Source: Bacteroidales bacterium
Lineage (GTDB): Bacteria > Bacteroidota > Bacteroidia > Bacteroidales > GCA-2748055
DNA length: 61,593 nucleotides
NCBI GenBank assembly: GCA_029210725.1
Contig: JARGFM010000020.1
Coordinates: 1 to 61,593, forward strand
Reading direction: 5' to 3'
Part shown: positions 8,821-16,049 of the stretch, one piece after another
Layout: every line of letters begins with the position of its first letter
Position numbering within the stretch: the first letter of the stretch is position 1
Made by a program: the position numbers and the translations under genes
The notes under the pieces: generated by a model
Seen by the model: only the letters and a program-made list of their open reading frames with translations
Told to the model about the DNA's origin: nothing
Database searches by the model: none

Positions 8821-10101
8821 TTATTCGCTGCTGAGATCCGCACACACCAGGCGTTCATCATTCCGTACAAATACCTGCCTGTTGGCAAAGGCGGGATGCG
8901 ACCAGGTGACTCCCCGGGGCAGTTGCTTCCTGGTAGGCTCTATCAGTTTTGCCCGGCTGATCTCCTCGAATCCTTCCGGGGACAGGCGGGTAATAAGCAG
9001 TTCGCCGTGCTCGTTGAACATCCAGATCTTATCCCCCTGCCGGATAAAATGGATGTTGGCCCAGCGGTCGGATTTCACTGCGCTCAGGTCTTCCCATATC
9101 CGATCGCCCGTGGAGAATTCCAGGCATCGCAATTCGCCGTAACTATCCACCCCGTAAATATAATCCTTCATGATAACCGGGGTATTCATCACGCAGTGCA
9201 AGGCGTCGGTATGCCTTTCGCTTTCGCCGGAGCGCTGCCATACTATTTCCGCGGAGGTGTAATCGTCTCCCAATCTGACCAGCAGGGATCCGCTGTAGAA
9301 GGCACTCACAAAAATATGGTCGTCATAAAGCACCGGAGTGGCAATACTCATACCCATGCCGGTGCTCCATGGGAAGCGCCAGTATATCTCCCCGGTTTTC
9401 GGATCCAGGCCCGACAGGCTATGTTCCGTCCAGTTCACCACCACCCCGACACCGTTCTTTTCAAAAAAGACCGGAGCAGAATACCCGGCCCGGTCATCCA
9501 GACTGCGCCAGACCTCCTTCCCCGTATCCTTGTTGAAAGCCACCACGCAGGCCTGCTTTCGGCCACTTACATGGACAATGATCTTATCATCAAGCACCAG
9601 GGGGGTGGATGCGATGCCCCAGGTGGGCATGTCGATCTCATATTCGTTGTTCAGGTCCTTTTGCCAGAGTACCCTGCCTGTTCCGGCATCCAGGCAGAAC
9701 AGGTGTCCCATGGTACCCAGGGAATAGGCTTTCCCGTCCTTTATGACCACCGAGGCCCTGGGTCCGGCCTGGTAACCGACTCCCTCGTAAACGCAATCAT
9801 ACTGATGAATCCATATCTGTTCCCCGGTCTGCTCATCAAAGCATAAGACCCGTTCTGCCTGAGCCGGCCGCTCAAGGCGGTCAGTCACATACACCTTCCC
9901 CTCTGCCACCGTCGGCCCGGAATACCCCGGTCCGATGGGAACCGACCATTTCAGGTCGATGACCTTCGAATCGAATTTTTGCACTATACCGGATGCCTCC
10001 CAGACAGCATCCCTGTTTTCGCCCCGCCAGTCGGGCCAGTCCTGTGCATGGCCACTAATATAAAAGATCCCTGACAGGAGGAGCAATACGATTCTGCGCA
10101 T
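8821..10101 (-). CDS. Secreted PQQ-like (BamB-like) beta-propeller protein
   Basis: The 426-residue protein has a signal peptide (MRRIVLLLLSGIFYISGHAQ) and opens with DWPDWRGENRD, the hallmark start of PQQ-binding-like propellers in Bacteroidetes and Planctomycetes. Blades repeat as KVYVTDRLE, CFDEQTGEQIWIH, CLDAGTGRVLWQ, AFNKDTGKEVWRS and GLDPKTGEIYWRF, at least seven units with the AxDxxTGxxxW pattern. Despite the name, PQQ-dehydrogenase active-site residues are not evident, so a scaffold or binding role is more likely than catalysis. It sits downstream of the DUF1080 lipoprotein on the same strand, a pairing often seen in genomes that degrade sugars. Confidence 0.85.
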   Translation of the reverse strand: MRRIVLLLLSGIFYISGHAQDWPDWRGENRDAVWEASGIVQKFDSKVIDLKWSVPIGPGYSGPTVAEGKVYVTDRLERPAQAERVLCFDEQTGEQIWIHQYDCVYEGVGYQAGPRASVVIKDGKAYSLGTMGHLFCLDAGTGRVLWQKDLNNEYEIDMPTWGIASTPLVLDDKIIVHVSGRKQACVVAFNKDTGKEVWRSLDDRAGYSAPVFFEKNGVGVVVNWTEHSLSGLDPKTGEIYWRFPWSTGMGMSIATPVLYDDHIFVSAFYSGSLLVRLGDDYTSAEIVWQRSGESERHTDALHCVMNTPVIMKDYIYGVDSYGELRCLEFSTGDRIWEDLSAVKSDRWANIHFIRQGDKIWMFNEHGELLITRLSPEGFEEISRAKLIEPTRKQLPRGVTWSHPAFANRQVFVRNDERLVCADLSSE

Positions 10102-10138
10102 CTCTGATTATTATCTAAAATACGGACGACAAAAAGAA

Positions 10139-10921
10139 TTACAGCTCCCGGATCCGGATATTCCGGTACCATACCGCCGCACCATGATCCTGCAGTCCGA
10201 TGGAACCTTCCTTGTATGTATTCCAGAAAGGATAATCCCCGGAAGACCATTTACTCTTATTGAATTTTTCTTTGTAATCCTCACTGTTTTCATCAAATTC
10301 CACCACCTTTTCCCCGTTCAGCCAGTGCTCGACCTTTCCGTCCTTGTAAACAATTCCGGCGGTGTTCCACTCTCCGACAGGATTCAGTTTCTTGAAGGAA
10401 GGAGCCGCATACATATCATAGTTCGAACCGGCTCTTTTATTGAGCATCTCCTCACTGACAGCACCTGCAGGATCGTCCATCACCTGGTATTCCGGACCGG
10501 TCACATAGGCATGACTGTATTCCGGTTTCTCCACCACGTGGTACAAAATGCCGCTGTTTCCTCCCTCTGAGATCTTCCATTCCAGTTCAAGCTCAAAATT
10601 ACCGAAGGTCTGAAGGGTGATCAGCGAGCCGCCAGATTCAGGGCTGCCTTCGCCATGTCCCCTTCCGTCACACTTAATGGCTCCTTCTTCCACGGTCCAC
10701 AGAGGACCGATCTCATCCGCATTATAGCGCTTCCAGCCATCGAGAGTCTCCCCGTCAAATAAGGAAATCCATTCATCGGCCTGCTCAGCCTCATTGGCCT
10801 GCCGGATTTCTTCGGTCTGTTCAGCCGTGGATTTCACTCTTCCCGTGCAGGACAACATTACACCAAACACTGCAATACTCAATACTCTGAGCAGAACTGG
10901 CATTGTGATTTTTCTTTTCAT
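10139..10921 (-). CDS. DUF1080 (3-keto-disaccharide hydrolase family) lipoprotein
   Basis: The 260-residue product begins with a lipoprotein signal ending in a VMLSC lipobox. After a short linker comes a DUF1080 domain: WISLFDGETLDGWKRY, WTVEEGAIKCDGRG, FELELEWKISEGGNSGILYHV, GPEYQVMDD, VEHWLNGEKVVEF and the terminal AVWYRNIRIREL. This concanavalin-like fold includes enzymes now named 3-keto-disaccharide hydrolases that act on oxidised sugars. The placement outside the cytoplasm and the adjacent propeller suggest periplasmic sugar processing. No partner glucoside 3-dehydrogenase is present here. The gene is divergent from the next plus-strand gene. Confidence 0.9.
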   Translation of the reverse strand: MKRKITMPVLLRVLSIAVFGVMLSCTGRVKSTAEQTEEIRQANEAEQADEWISLFDGETLDGWKRYNADEIGPLWTVEEGAIKCDGRGHGEGSPESGGSLITLQTFGNFELELEWKISEGGNSGILYHVVEKPEYSHAYVTGPEYQVMDDPAGAVSEEMLNKRAGSNYDMYAAPSFKKLNPVGEWNTAGIVYKDGKVEHWLNGEKVVEFDENSEDYKEKFNKSKWSSGDYPFWNTYKEGSIGLQDHGAAVWYRNIRIREL

Positions 10922-11045
10922 TGGTTCAGTTTTTTTTGTGAGTTAACAATAACAACTCTGAGGCGAGCGGATCATGCATTCACCTTCTGTAAAGATAATA
11001 CGGAAGCTGATATTCCCAAATTAGAAAATATCGGTGAAATCAAGC

Positions 11046-11086
11046 ATGACCGGTGGATATAACGCAACCCGGTCATCGTTTTTTTC
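11046..11086 (+). promoter_or_regulatory. Hairpin with U-tract in the leader of the 11133 gene
   Basis: ATGACCGG (11046-11053) pairs with CCGGTCAT (11069-11076) across a 15-base loop and is followed by CG and seven T residues. This has the shape of an intrinsic terminator on the plus strand, but no plus-strand gene ends nearby: it lies between divergent genes, about 47 bases upstream of the downstream start. It may therefore be a leader attenuator or end a short RNA. No recognised riboswitch aptamer precedes it. Confidence 0.5.
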
Positions 11087-11132
11087 ATCATATGCACACA
11101 GAATCGTAACTAACCCGGTTAAATCCATGATT

Positions 11133-12149
11133 ATGAAAAAATCCAAGACCCTGGCATTCTGCCTGTACGCTTTCCTCCTTTCCGTATTCGTGCCATTTTC
11201 TGCACAAGATGCAAATCTTCAACAAATTGAAATGATTGACCTGAAAATGAACCTGGCAGAGACCAAACTGGATCTTCTGGATTCCAAAATACGCCTCTGG
11301 GAAGAAAAACCTGCTGTGCTTGAAATGCAATTGCGGGAGATTGAGAAAAACATAGCGCAACTCACCTTTAGTCCGGAACAATTTAATGAGAAATTTCTCC
11401 TGCTCGATTCATTGATTGATATGCAGCAATCCTTCATGGCCGAACAAAGTGAAATCATGGCTTCATTGCCCGAGGAGCTTAGCAGAAGAGAAACAGAAAT
11501 GGAATCCGATGACCTTAGCGAGCCTGTCATACTACCACCTTATAAATATGTCATCTCGATCTATCCGGTGAAGCTTTTTGAAGGCACCCTGCAGCTCTCC
11601 GTCGAACGTGTATTAAACCGTGGAAACTCCATGGAATTGTCCGTGATGGCCACCTATGCTTCAAAAGACGGGATTGCAAACTACTATCTCTCTAACCAGA
11701 GTCTCGAATACTTTAGTGTCATTGCAAACGACTATATTCCATATAACAGTGAGAATATTTCCGGACTGGGCGGATCACTTGCATGGAGAAATTATCTGCT
11801 TCCCGGGAGCAAAGCAGAATATGCTGCACCGCGGGGTCTCTATGTAGCACCCATTGTCATGTACCGGAGGCTTACTCTTTCCGGCTTTGACCAGGTATAC
11901 AATGAAGAGGAAGAAATAAACGAAATCATCGAGGTCACACAAAAACTGAATGTTTTCTCCGGAGGTTTTTATGCCGGATGGCAATTTGTTTTATGGAAGG
12001 CCCTCACCGCAGATGTATATGTTGGAGGAGCGCTTCGCCTGAGCAAATATGACGGAGAATCCAAATTCACAAAATACAGCCAGTTACAGAATATTGATTT
12101 CTCCGGGGTCATGCCCAGTTTCGGAATAAAAGTCGGCTTCGTCAAGTAA
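11133..12149 (+). CDS. Secreted protein with coiled-coil N-terminal part and beta-barrel-like C-terminal part
   Basis: I chose the ATG at 11133 because it opens a clean signal peptide (MKKSKTLAFCLYAFLLSVFV, then PFSAQ); longer forms add an unlikely polar stretch. The 338-residue product then has a heptad-rich helical region (about 20-135, e.g. MNLAETKLDLLDSKIRLWEE) and a C-terminal region with alternating strands (YVISIYPVKLFEGTLQLSVE, GLYVAPIVMYRRLTLSGF, FYAGWQFVLWKALTADVYVG) ending MPSFGIKVGFVK. That pattern suggests an outer-membrane barrel with a periplasmic coiled coil. I do not recognise a named family. It precedes the stress island but is separated from it by convergent genes. Confidence 0.75.
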   Translation: MKKSKTLAFCLYAFLLSVFVPFSAQDANLQQIEMIDLKMNLAETKLDLLDSKIRLWEEKPAVLEMQLREIEKNIAQLTFSPEQFNEKFLLLDSLIDMQQSFMAEQSEIMASLPEELSRRETEMESDDLSEPVILPPYKYVISIYPVKLFEGTLQLSVERVLNRGNSMELSVMATYASKDGIANYYLSNQSLEYFSVIANDYIPYNSENISGLGGSLAWRNYLLPGSKAEYAAPRGLYVAPIVMYRRLTLSGFDQVYNEEEEINEIIEVTQKLNVFSGGFYAGWQFVLWKALTADVYVGGALRLSKYDGESKFTKYSQLQNIDFSGVMPSFGIKVGFVK

Positions 12150-12160
12150 GATCCCAGAGC

Positions 12161-12181
12161 CAGCATCATTTACTGATGCTG
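12161..12181. terminator. Bidirectional hairpin between convergent genes
   Basis: CAGCATCA (12161-12168) and TGATGCTG (12174-12181) form a perfect 8-bp stem with a 5-base loop in the 44-base gap between two converging genes. No U-tract follows on either strand, so it is at best a weak bidirectional terminator. Confidence 0.45.
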
Positions 12182-12193
12182 ACAGCATTTCGG

Positions 12194-12553
12194 CTAACTG
12201 AAATATAGGATCCTGGCGTTGATGTTGTTCTCGTTCAATACTTCCCTGACATGGGACAGGTTGTCTTCGGGGGCCACAATATTCAGGGAACCGTTTTCTT
12301 TCATGGTATACAGGGAAAACAACCTCCATTTGTTCACCGGAAGATCCTCATCCAGTTCCACACAGTAGAACTCTGTTCTGTCGTGCCGGCTCAATACGAT
12401 ATCGGGGACATATCCCTCCCCGCTCTTTCCCTTGAAGCCGATCCTGTCTGGTTTGTCGTACCCGGCTAACAGGGGGGTTTTGATTTGTGCATCGTCGGAT
12501 TCATTCTCCACTTTTTCGATGATGGCCTTTACCACCATTTCTTTAGAAATCAT
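12194..12553 (-). CDS. Small conserved hypothetical protein, nuclease-fold-like
   Basis: The 119-residue cytoplasmic protein has the core GYVPDIVLSRHDRTEFYCVE then LDEDLPVNKWRLFSLY and NIVAPEDN. A strand carrying Asp followed by a strand carrying Glu-x-Glu and a conserved K-W-R-L-F helix is reminiscent of the PD-(D/E)XK nuclease-like fold, and similar short proteins occur widely in Bacteroidetes. The expected catalytic Lys is not in a standard ExK position, so activity is doubtful. It lies 25 bases downstream of the tandem universal stress protein on the same strand and is probably co-transcribed with it from the sigma-54-like promoter at 13480-13494. Confidence 0.65.
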   Translation of the reverse strand: MISKEMVVKAIIEKVENESDDAQIKTPLLAGYDKPDRIGFKGKSGEGYVPDIVLSRHDRTEFYCVELDEDLPVNKWRLFSLYTMKENGSLNIVAPEDNLSHVREVLNENNINARILYFS

Positions 12554-12578
12554 AATCTCTCAGGTATTAATCATTAAC

Positions 12579-13433
12579 TTATTTATAACCGGCTAAATTC
12601 AGAACGGGCCTGTTGGCCTCTTCAAGCAGCCTGGCTGCTTTATCCTGCCGGAACAGCCGCTCCAGGAATGACAGGTTTTCCTGCAGGACCACGATCAGGT
12701 CTGCCTGGATGCGTTTTGCATAGCTGTTTACCAGTTCCATTCCATCTTCGCCACGTTGTGGCACCAGCGCTTTTACGCTGATGGGGCTGTAATTTATCTT
12801 ATCTTTAAGTACTTTCTGAAAGCCGGCATTCTTAATTCGCAATTCAAAATCCAGATCCTCTGTGACATGGAGAGCCGTAATATCCGGCTTGAAAACGCGC
12901 AAGAGGTCAACCAGCATATTCATGGTTGGAATGTCTTCTTCATTGTAGTCAGTGATATAAAGGACCTTTCTGAAAGGTGTGTATGCAACATCCTCGGGGA
13001 TGACCCATACCGGGCATTTCGCCTCTCTGGAAATGGCTTGCACCCGGGAGTCACGGAACCATAAGTCCTCTTCCGGATTCCTGAGCATGACCATGTGGAT
13101 GCTATCCTCCTGCACCAGCTTATTAATGATACTGGTTTCATCTCCTGTTTCAGCACCTACCTCATAGCTATGCAAGCCGGATCCATCCGGTATCAGTTCA
13201 GCGACCAATTCCTCCAGTTGCTTTTTTCCCTGCTTGATCTGAACACTCAGGCTCTCCTGCATCCTGGCCAGAACAACCCCCGAAAGCTCATGTCCACCAA
13301 CGGGGTGGTGGGCCGGGCTCTCCACGTACATCACGTGCAGCTTCATTTTCATGTCTCCCGCAACTCCAATGGCATATTTCAGGAATTTTTCTGCACTCGC
13401 AGGATGCTTTATCATTGCAAGTATTGTCTTCAT
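12579..13433 (-). CDS. Tandem universal stress protein (two UspA domains)
   Basis: The 284-residue cytoplasmic protein carries two Usp folds. The first (1-145) starts MKTILAMIKHPASAEKFLKYA and ends AISREAKCPVWVIPE; the second (150-284) starts RKVLYITDYNEEDIPTMNML and ends LLEEANRPVLNLAGYK. The classic ATP-binding GxxGxxxxxxxGS is not obvious in either half (DLWFRDSRVQAISREAKCPV, then LSFLERLFRQDKAARLL), placing it with the non-ATP-binding group typical of Bacteroidetes tandem Usps. Such proteins respond to starvation or redox stress. A well-formed sigma-54-like promoter lies 47 bases upstream of its ATG and a hypothetical gene follows in the same direction. Confidence 0.9.
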   Translation of the reverse strand: MKTILAMIKHPASAEKFLKYAIGVAGDMKMKLHVMYVESPAHHPVGGHELSGVVLARMQESLSVQIKQGKKQLEELVAELIPDGSGLHSYEVGAETGDETSIINKLVQEDSIHMVMLRNPEEDLWFRDSRVQAISREAKCPVWVIPEDVAYTPFRKVLYITDYNEEDIPTMNMLVDLLRVFKPDITALHVTEDLDFELRIKNAGFQKVLKDKINYSPISVKALVPQRGEDGMELVNSYAKRIQADLIVVLQENLSFLERLFRQDKAARLLEEANRPVLNLAGYK

Positions 13434-13479
13434 AATTATCAGCTTTTGAATCTTAATGTTTGTCTTGTTTAGAGAAGAC

Positions 13480-13494
13480 GCAATCCATGTACCA
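13480..13494 (-). promoter_or_regulatory. Sigma-54-like -24/-12 promoter for the tandem Usp gene
   Basis: On the minus strand the sequence reads TTGGTACATGGATTGCG, matching the TTGGCACR-N4-TTGCW consensus with the invariant GG (13493-13492) and GC (13481-13480) ten bases apart. A start about 12 bases downstream would give a leader of roughly 35 bases before the ATG at 13433. An NtrC-type activator is encoded 5 kb away. Confidence 0.6.
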
Positions 13495-13569
13495 ATTCAG
13501 GGAAATATCCCGTGTGCCCTGTAAAACATGCATTTAAGGAGCCTCTGACAGACCTGGGTATCTGCGGGA

Positions 13570-13612
13570 GGTGTGGATATAAAGGGATACTCTGGGGCGA
13601 AAAATCCACACC
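13570..13612. repeat. Inverted repeat upstream of the Usp promoter
   Basis: GGTGTGGAT (13570-13578) and ATCCACACC (13604-13612) are perfect 9-base arms separated by 25 bases. The element lies about 80-120 bases upstream of the sigma-54-like promoter at 13480-13494, the distance at which enhancer-binding activators usually bind. It could equally act on the divergent gene at 13719. Function is inferred only from position. Confidence 0.4.
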
Positions 13613-13718
13613 CTGAAGTTCCTGACAAAGAGACGGGCCCGGCTATGTGCTTGATTAATTGAGTATTAAATTTTCTATCCCTGTGTGGAATGATTCTTTC
13701 ATAAGAATAGCAAAAAGT

Positions 13719-15095
13719 ATGATGAAAATAAAAGCATTCGTTTTGTTAATCCTGATCATTTTGCTGACCGCATGCCAGTCCGGGAAAAATGAACAGGAAA
13801 ATATTGATAAGCTACTTGAACGGCAGACCCAGATCAAGGAAAGACAGGAAGCAGCTGTAGAAAACCTGGAAGAACTGAAGGAATCACTGGAAAGGGAACA
13901 ATTCTCCCTGCTGGAAGAAAGAAGCAACAAAGATCAGGAAATAAAACGGCTTGAGAGCGATCAGGCCCGCCTGGTGGAAGAAGTCAACAAAGAAGAGACC
14001 GAAGATGTTACGGTGCGCAAAAAGGAACTGGAATCCATGATCAAGCAATACGATGATTCAGTGGCTTCCCTGAAAAATGAAATGGAAAAGCTAAACGAAT
14101 CGCTGGATTCCATCACTCAAAATATGGCTGTTTATCAGGTCCAGGAAAACCGGACCACTGAAAGACTGGAATCTGGTGTGGCAGAAATCGACCGCAGAAT
14201 GAAAAACCGCGAAAGCCGGAAGCATCAGGAACTGAAAAAGGTGAATCTGCTAAACAAAAGAATCGACGTGTCCGGGAAAAAAATGGAAGCTTACCAGATG
14301 GAACGGCAATTGTACGTGGATGAGAGGGATGATCTGCTCCGGTCAAACGCAGGGGACGAAGAACTGGTCCCTTTCCGTGACAGGATCTCCAGAATGGACA
14401 GCATCATTGCCGCAGAAAAAAAATCCCTTGGTTCGCTGAAAGAGGAGAAAAAACAGGCAGAGCAGTTCATTGCCGAAACCGACCGTGTCATGGAAGACCT
14501 GAACCAAAATATCCATGAAGAATACAACCGCCAGGAAATTATTGAATCTTTTATTGCCTCTGAAAAGGACCGTTTGCAGGAAGAACTGGAGAACATCCGT
14601 CAATCCCGCAAACGGATGATGGAAGAACAGGCCTCCTTTGCCACTGAACTTGATAATATCGACCAGCGGATGGCCGACCTGGACCGGGACATGAAGCTGA
14701 TCAGAAACAGGGAAATGAGCGATATCCTCGATCGGCAGGCCTCCATGGAACAGACAGAGGCGGACCTGGCACGCGAGGAGATCAGTATGCTGGAAGAATT
14801 CGTTGGACAGCTTTACCCGCCCCTGTTAGAAACGACAGATTCCCTGAGTGAAGAAATGAAAAGTCTGGTGCAGCTGGGCGATGAAATCGATTCACTGAAC
14901 GCACTGATCGAGTCAGAAAAGGCAGAGATTGCGGGCACCCGGGAACGGCTGGCAGAACAACGGGCCAGGATTGCAGAACAAAGAGCCCGGTATGGAAGAG
15001 TTGCCGGAGTCACGGTACTGATTATTATCCTGGCCGGAGCAGGCATGTTAAGCTTATTTTATTTCCTGGGTAAAAGGGCCAAAAAGAACAAATAG
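13719..15095 (+). CDS. Long coiled-coil lipoprotein with a C-terminal membrane helix
   Basis: I use the ATG at 13719 (or 13722) because it opens a lipoprotein signal, AFVLLILIILLTACQSGKNE, with Cys at about residue 20; an upstream ATG would add an implausible leader. Residues 25-425 are almost entirely charged heptads (IDKLLERQTQIKERQEAAVE, LAEQRARIAEQRARYG), a very long coiled coil. Near the C-terminus comes a hydrophobic segment VTVLIIILAGAGMLSLFYFL followed by GKRAKKNK. The positive tail implies a cytoplasmic end. A lipidated N-terminus plus a C-terminal inner-membrane helix would anchor the protein at both ends. It heads a three-gene plus-strand run in the stress island. I recognise no named family. 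Confidence 0.8.
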   Translation: MMKIKAFVLLILIILLTACQSGKNEQENIDKLLERQTQIKERQEAAVENLEELKESLEREQFSLLEERSNKDQEIKRLESDQARLVEEVNKEETEDVTVRKKELESMIKQYDDSVASLKNEMEKLNESLDSITQNMAVYQVQENRTTERLESGVAEIDRRMKNRESRKHQELKKVNLLNKRIDVSGKKMEAYQMERQLYVDERDDLLRSNAGDEELVPFRDRISRMDSIIAAEKKSLGSLKEEKKQAEQFIAETDRVMEDLNQNIHEEYNRQEIIESFIASEKDRLQEELENIRQSRKRMMEEQASFATELDNIDQRMADLDRDMKLIRNREMSDILDRQASMEQTEADLAREEISMLEEFVGQLYPPLLETTDSLSEEMKSLVQLGDEIDSLNALIESEKAEIAGTRERLAEQRARIAEQRARYGRVAGVTVLIIILAGAGMLSLFYFLGKRAKKNK

Positions 15096-15145
15096 CGTCC
15101 AGGTATACGATCAAAGAAATTGGTAACCTTATAAAACAGATAACA

Positions 15146-15583
15146 ATGACAACAAGCAAACAAAAAAACGAAAAAACTCTGAGGGATGTTTTCCCTGAAT
15201 CAACAGATCATATCGTCACAGGTGCCAAAGTATTTTCCGAAAAGGCTTCCGACATCTTCGACACCTTTCTGGAAAAAGTAAAAGAAACCGCGGAAACAGC
15301 CGTTCATACCGGTAACGAAATATACGAAAGCGTATCGCTGTCCGCACAGGGCTACCTGGAACAATTCAGGGATAAAAACGAAATGAGGCAACTGAAGGAA
15401 GAGAGGGATGAAGTGGCCAAAGAACTGGGATACATGTGTTTCATGGAGTATTCAGGGAGGTACAGGTTCAGGGTGGAGTTCCTGAAAGGTGAAGAATTCA
15501 AAAAACTGATGGCGCAGGTCAGAGAATTGGACAAACAAATCATCCAGATTGGGGAAAAACTGGATTCAGAAAGCAAATCATAG
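15146..15583 (+). CDS. Small helical hypothetical protein of the stress island
   Basis: The 145-residue protein has no signal peptide. Its first 90 residues form an amphipathic helical stretch (GAKVFSEKASDIFDTFLEKV, KETAETAVHTGNEIYESVSL), reminiscent of YtxH/late-embryogenesis-like or apolipoprotein-like helices. A short loop GYMCFMEYSGRYRFR and a second helical pair ending IIQIGEKLDSESKS follow. It lies 50 bases after the coiled-coil lipoprotein gene and 3 bases before the LapA-like gene, so the three likely form one operon. A role at the membrane surface is possible from amphipathicity, but nothing more specific can be said. Confidence 0.7.
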   Translation: MTTSKQKNEKTLRDVFPESTDHIVTGAKVFSEKASDIFDTFLEKVKETAETAVHTGNEIYESVSLSAQGYLEQFRDKNEMRQLKEERDEVAKELGYMCFMEYSGRYRFRVEFLKGEEFKKLMAQVRELDKQIIQIGEKLDSESKS

Positions 15584-15586
15584 AAC

Positions 15587-16018
15587 ATGTTAAAAAACCT
15601 TCTACTTAAAAAGCTGATTCCGCTGATTATATATTCCGTTGTATACCTGTACTACATGATATTCAACTGGAAGGTATTCACCCTTTCCCTGAATGTGAAC
15701 CTTGGATTTGGCGTGGTCAGAATGCCTCCATCCATTATACTCTTCCTGCTGGGATTTATACTGATTGGCGTATTGAGCTGGATCACTTATATTACCAGTC
15801 TGCGCAAAATCATCCTTGAACTGGAACATGGAGTCGAAATGGGAAAAACTAAGGACCGGATGCTACGTGGCAAATTGAAGGAGCATCTGGAGAATGAAAT
15901 AAACCTGGATCTACTGAGAGAAAAGCTTGGAATTCCTGAGATCCAGAAAGAACATAAAGAATTCCGGAAGCAGCTTGATGATCTGACCCGGGAAAACCTA
16001 AGCCGGAAGGACCATTGA
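15587..16018 (+). CDS. LapA-like two-helix membrane protein with cytoplasmic tail
   Basis: The 143-residue protein has two membrane helices (about 10-27 and 47-68) linked by WKVFTLSLNVNLGFGVVRMP, the arrangement of the LapA/DUF1049 family, in which a short beta-hairpin joins two helices. A charged helical tail (KTKDRMLRGKLKEHLENEIN onwards) faces the cytoplasm. LapA proteins in Proteobacteria work with LapB to control LPS synthesis; no LapB is adjacent here, so that role is not claimed. The start lies 3 bases after the preceding stop, and the gene ends 31 bases before the converging histidine kinase. Confidence 0.65.
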   Translation: MLKNLLLKKLIPLIIYSVVYLYYMIFNWKVFTLSLNVNLGFGVVRMPPSIILFLLGFILIGVLSWITYITSLRKIILELEHGVEMGKTKDRMLRGKLKEHLENEINLDLLREKLGIPEIQKEHKEFRKQLDDLTRENLSRKDH

Positions 16019-16049
16019 CCTGCAGGCGACCTCTAAAACTTGCTCAGGT

